Shown in pieces: positions 12,795 through 15,189 of a stretch of DNA of 15,189 bases. Source of the stretch: CAYHEQ01 sp964355795 (GTDB taxonomy: Bacteria; Patescibacteriota; JACPGU01); assembly GCA_964355795.1 (NCBI GenBank), contig CAYHEQ010000020.1:1-15189 (forward strand), in the 5' to 3' direction. The first letter of the stretch is position 1. The number at the start of each line of letters is the position of its first letter. Both the position numbers and the translations under genes were made by a program. The notes under the pieces were generated by a model. The model was not told where the DNA came from. It did no database searches and was given only the letters and a program-made list of their open reading frames with translations.

Positions 12795-12935
12795 TTAATT
12801 AGAGATTTTTAACAATTTGTATCCCCCGTCAGGCAAATCCTCTATTTCATATCCCCTCTCCTCTATCTTATCACGAATCTCGTCCGCTTTGGCAAAGTCT
12901 TTTTTCGCCTTGATCGAAATACCTTGATCGAAATA
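12795..12935 (-). pseudogene. Remnant of a cysteinyl-tRNA synthetase C terminus
   Basis: About 38 residues (KAKKDFAKADEIRDKIEERG and then YEIEDLPDGGYKLLK) match the pattern that closes CysS proteins: a basic helix with DFxxADxIRDxL, then a Gly and a short strand. The complete cysS gene upstream has its own, different tail, so this is a second copy of the domain. The open frame extends to a TTG at 12977 but the extra residues look like noise. A 14-base tandem duplication (CCTTGATCGAAATA at 12908-12921 and 12922-12935) lies at its front edge, consistent with damage. It has no SD sequence. It could alternatively be a tiny expressed peptide. Confidence 0.6.
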
Positions 12936-12987
12936 TATTATTGACTTCAAATTAAATATGTGATAAAATGCTTCCAATGAATATCAG

Positions 12988-13009
12988 CACTCTATAGCGA
13001 TATAGAGTG
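12988..13009. repeat. Perfect hairpin after the NYN gene
   Basis: CACTCTATA (12988-12996) and TATAGAGTG (13001-13009) form a 9-bp stem with GCGA as loop on the plus strand. It begins six bases past the stop of the NYN gene. No U tract follows on the minus strand, so termination is unlikely; an mRNA-end stabiliser is possible. Confidence 0.6.
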
Positions 13010-13014
13010 AGCGG

Positions 13015-13563
13015 TCACCCTCGTGGTGGCTGTTTTTTGTATCGCAAAGTTTTCTTTAGCTTGTCTAAAGTAAAAACTATATCGCTTTTTCCTTTCAATT
13101 CATGAGCCAAGGAAGTGGAGTTGCAAAGACAAACTATATTCTTGTCTGACAATTTCAGCTCATCTAAAATACATTCGAAATCGCTATCTCCTGTTACCAA
13201 GACAACTTCGTCATATTCTTTTATGTTCTTAAAGATAGTTATGGCCATCTCAATATCCAGATTGCCCTTGTGCTTAACTTCATAAATCCCCTCTTTATTT
13301 CTAGCCCGAAATACTTTTATAGGCTTTTTTACCACTATGTAGCCCAGCTTACTAAGCCCTTCTAAAAAAGTTTCTAAATGTGGCATCTCTGGCGTGAAAT
13401 AATAGAAATCTTTTACAAAACCTCTGCTATAGAAAAACTTTTTCAGCTTATAAAAATCAACCCTCCAACCATTCTTTTTCTGACAATTCCAAAAGTTTGC
13501 GCCATCTATGAAAACTCCGATTTGTTTCTTGTTTTTTATTTTTGCCACTACCATCACTACCAT
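13015..13563 (-). CDS. NYN/LabA-type (DUF88) nuclease-domain protein
   Basis: The 182-residue product is a NYN domain, a PIN-like RNase fold. The metal-binding acidic residues are visible: Asp20 in IGVFIDGANFW, Asp103 in KHKGNLDIEMAITIF and Asp126/Asp128 in VVLVTGDSDFECIL. This order is typical of LabA/DUF88 proteins, many of which are thought to cut RNA; the target is unknown. Basic C-terminal end (KKQPPRG). The gene starts one base after the TAA of cysS (TAATATG), so translation is probably coupled. ATGs at codons 1 and 4 are both possible. The neighbour downstream is a cysS-tail remnant, so the gene sits between two versions of that tail and may have arrived by recombination there. Confidence 0.9.
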   Translation of the reverse strand: MVVMVVAKIKNKKQIGVFIDGANFWNCQKKNGWRVDFYKLKKFFYSRGFVKDFYYFTPEMPHLETFLEGLSKLGYIVVKKPIKVFRARNKEGIYEVKHKGNLDIEMAITIFKNIKEYDEVVLVTGDSDFECILDELKLSDKNIVCLCNSTSLAHELKGKSDIVFTLDKLKKTLRYKKQPPRG

Positions 13564-13564
13564 A

Positions 13565-14947
13565 TTAGATCTTTTTTATCTTGAAAGATTTGTTCTCGCC
13601 AAATTCTACTTTCCAGCCCTTTTCTTCTAGTATTTTTTTATAATTATCAGCTTCAGACCAGTCTCCTGTTTGACGCCCCCTTTCTCGTGCTTCACCAAAT
13701 TGCATGCCCAAAGTAGCTATCTCTTCTGGTATTTTGCTTCCCTTCCCCGCGCAATCTTTGAGTTGCAATCCTAACACCTCGTCAAATTTCAAAATCGTCG
13801 CCAATTTCGCGCTCTCGGGATAATCGGACTTAACCGTCTCCCATAGTACGGCGAGCGCCTGCGGTGTGTTCAAATCATCATTGATAGCGTCCAAAAATTT
13901 TTGTTCCAATTCCGCGCAACCAATCTTTGGCTCGTCAACGAACCCGCGCAATACTGCTGTTAGCTTCCTATACGCATTGGACGCGCCCTCGAAACTTTCC
14001 CAAGTAAAATTCATTTTTTGTCTATAATGCGTGCCCAAACATAGATAGCGAAAGGCTAACGAATCGCCTTTTTCGTTGATTTCTTTTAACGTATAGACAT
14101 TATTCAAAGATTTGGACATCTTTTGCCCGTCAATCATTAGAAATTCATTGTGCAACCAGTAATTGACAAATTTTCCCCCGCTGACAGCTTCTGATTGCGC
14201 GATCTCGTTCTCGTGATGAGGAAATATGAGATCAATCCCCCCCGTGTGAATATCAAAAGGTTCGCCGAGATTTTTTGACGACATCAGTGAACACTCAATA
14301 TGCCAACCGGGGCGACCTTTGCCCAATTCTGTTCCTGCCTCGCCGGCAGGCGGGTCCCAAAAAACATCTCCATCCTTTTCGTCCCAAGCTTTCCAGAGAG
14401 CGAAATCATGCGCTTCGTTTTTTGCGTATTCGTCGTTATTAACGCGCGATTTTGAGTCTCTCTCAAAATCCACCCCGGACAATTTACCGTAATCTGGAAA
14501 TTTAGAAATATCAAAATAAATAGAGCCGTCGTCAGCTTTGTAGGCAACTTTTTTCTCCAAAAGTTTTTTGATCAGCTCAACCATCCCGTCAATATTTTCC
14601 GTGGCGCGAGGAAAAATATATTGGTCTTTCTTGATGTTCAATTTTTCTAAATCTTCAAAGAACCCTGCTGTATATTTGTCTGTAAAATCCTTGAGGCTAA
14701 CCCCTGCCCCTCGAGCATCGCGTATCGTTTTGTCATCAACATCGGTAATATTCATAATGTGCTTCATCTGGTAGCCATTATAGAGAAAAGCGCGATGCAA
14801 AATATCCGCAAAAAGATAGGAACGCAAATTCCCAATATGCACAAAATCATAAACCGTCGGTCCACAAGAATAAATCCCAACCTCGCCATCACTGATCGGC
14901 TTGAATTCTTCCTTCTTTTTTGTCAGAGAATTGAATAATCGCATCAT
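13565..14947 (-). CDS. cysS: Cysteinyl-tRNA synthetase
   Basis: The enzyme charges tRNA-Cys with cysteine using ATP. The 460-residue protein has the class I signatures HIGN (37-40, in TVYDFVHIGNLRSYLFADIL) and KMSKS (276-280), and the zinc ligands Cys28, Cys219, His244 and Glu248. From memory the E. coli ligands are 28, 209, 234 and 238 and KMSKS begins at 266, so everything after Cys28 is shifted by exactly ten. That shift fits a ten-residue insert: PPAGEAGTEL at 199-208, encoded by a palindromic repeat. Domain order and length are otherwise complete, ending in a basic tail (SFKIKKI). Start is ATG 14947 or the adjacent ATG. No SD sequence. The NYN gene follows by one base. Confidence 0.95.
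   Translation of the reverse strand: MMRLFNSLTKKKEEFKPISDGEVGIYSCGPTVYDFVHIGNLRSYLFADILHRAFLYNGYQMKHIMNITDVDDKTIRDARGAGVSLKDFTDKYTAGFFEDLEKLNIKKDQYIFPRATENIDGMVELIKKLLEKKVAYKADDGSIYFDISKFPDYGKLSGVDFERDSKSRVNNDEYAKNEAHDFALWKAWDEKDGDVFWDPPAGEAGTELGKGRPGWHIECSLMSSKNLGEPFDIHTGGIDLIFPHHENEIAQSEAVSGGKFVNYWLHNEFLMIDGQKMSKSLNNVYTLKEINEKGDSLAFRYLCLGTHYRQKMNFTWESFEGASNAYRKLTAVLRGFVDEPKIGCAELEQKFLDAINDDLNTPQALAVLWETVKSDYPESAKLATILKFDEVLGLQLKDCAGKGSKIPEEIATLGMQFGEARERGRQTGDWSEADNYKKILEEKGWKVEFGENKSFKIKKI
14334..14354. repeat. Palindromic GC-rich insert within cysS
   Basis: CCTGCC (14334-14339) and GGCAGG (14345-14350) form a small hairpin followed by CGGG. The words GCCTCGCC and GGCGGG also occur in the inverted repeat at 5595-5659, suggesting a shared family. 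It encodes the PPAGEAG insert of CysS. Confidence 0.7.
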
Positions 14948-14959
14948 TGGAAATTTTTC

Positions 14960-15189
14960 TTAATCTAACAGCATTTCTTTTATAACCGATCTTACTTCTT
15001 TAACGGTATTGGTAGTGAGACGCCCCAGCTTCTTCACAAATCTTTTTCTATCCAAAGTCTTGATTTGATCCAAAACGATCCATCCGCTCTTGCCATTCAA
15101 CATCGCTTTCACTCTAGTAGGATAAGCATGGTATGCTAAATTCCACCCTGAAAAAGGACACTCTCATTAGTAATAATACCTGCCTCTCG
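14960..15189 (-). pseudogene. Broken MazF/PemK-like toxin gene
   Basis: Read on the minus strand from the window edge, one frame gives REAGIITNESVLFQGGI and then a TAG at 15136-15138. A different frame takes over with AYPTRVKAMLNGKSGWIVLDQ and IKTLDRKRFVKKLGRL, ending LLD and TAA at 14960. YPTRV, the SGWIVLDQIKTLD strand and the RxxKKLG helix are characteristic of the C-terminal half of MazF/PemK endoribonuclease toxins. The two pieces are out of frame and together too short in the middle, so a deletion plus frameshift seems to have inactivated it. The N terminus and any antitoxin gene lie outside the window. cysS starts 13 bases after the stop. Confidence 0.65.

Noticed and set aside
14284..14547. 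87-residue minus-strand frame inside cysS
   Set aside because: It is an out-of-frame shadow of the cysS coding sequence.

Overview
The window looks like a stretch of a reduced bacterial genome of the Candidate Phyla Radiation (Patescibacteria), most likely a parcubacterium. This is an inference from several features. Genes are compact and nearly all lie on the minus strand. There is a split, short SecD/SecF pair, a chromosomal VirD4/TraD-like ATPase, and a sigma-region-4/HARE-HTH fusion protein. Most housekeeping genes have no Shine-Dalgarno (SD) sequence. Many small palindromic repeats fill the gaps and even enter reading frames. Several genes end in TGA, so TGA acts as a stop here. No rRNA, tRNA or CRISPR array was seen.

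Layout, left to right. 1-454 holds a hairpin repeat, an AT/C-rich stretch and a likely terminator. 455-1132 holds four tiny minus-strand reading frames, three of them single-span membrane peptides, each with a purine-rich SD. 1252-3978 is a membrane-anchored type IV coupling-protein-like ATPase. 4222-5331 is the sigma4/HARE-HTH regulator, with a near-consensus promoter and a 5' UTR that folds on itself. 5696-8827 is a Sec operon (minus strand, order secD, GxxExxY nuclease-like gene, secF, DUF1290 small basic protein). Every junction in it, and its leader, is filled by one palindromic repeat family, and copies of that family carry the stop codons of three of the genes. 9061-10185 is the only plus-strand transcription unit: a strong promoter, a Cys-containing exported protein of unknown family and an intrinsic terminator. 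10221-10541 is a nest of palindromic elements. 10563-14947 is a minus-strand run: cysS, a NYN/LabA nuclease, a cysS-tail remnant, a GDPD-membrane-domain-like protein, a LOG-family phosphoribohydrolase and an RluA-family pseudouridine synthase. The window ends in a broken MazF/PemK-like toxin gene.

The housekeeping genes cover protein export (SecD, SecF), translation (CysS, RNA pseudouridylation), transcription (sigma4/HARE) and possibly DNA transfer (VirD4-like). The most unusual theme is how repeats sit relative to genes. Arrays and palindromes dock on stop codons of minus-strand genes (near 1252, 4222, 6130, 7100 and 7532), and two repeat types have inserted in frame into conserved enzymes (the RluA-family synthase and CysS). 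The second candidate novelty is the small-ORF cluster at 455-1132. All calls are from reading the sequence; no database search was run.
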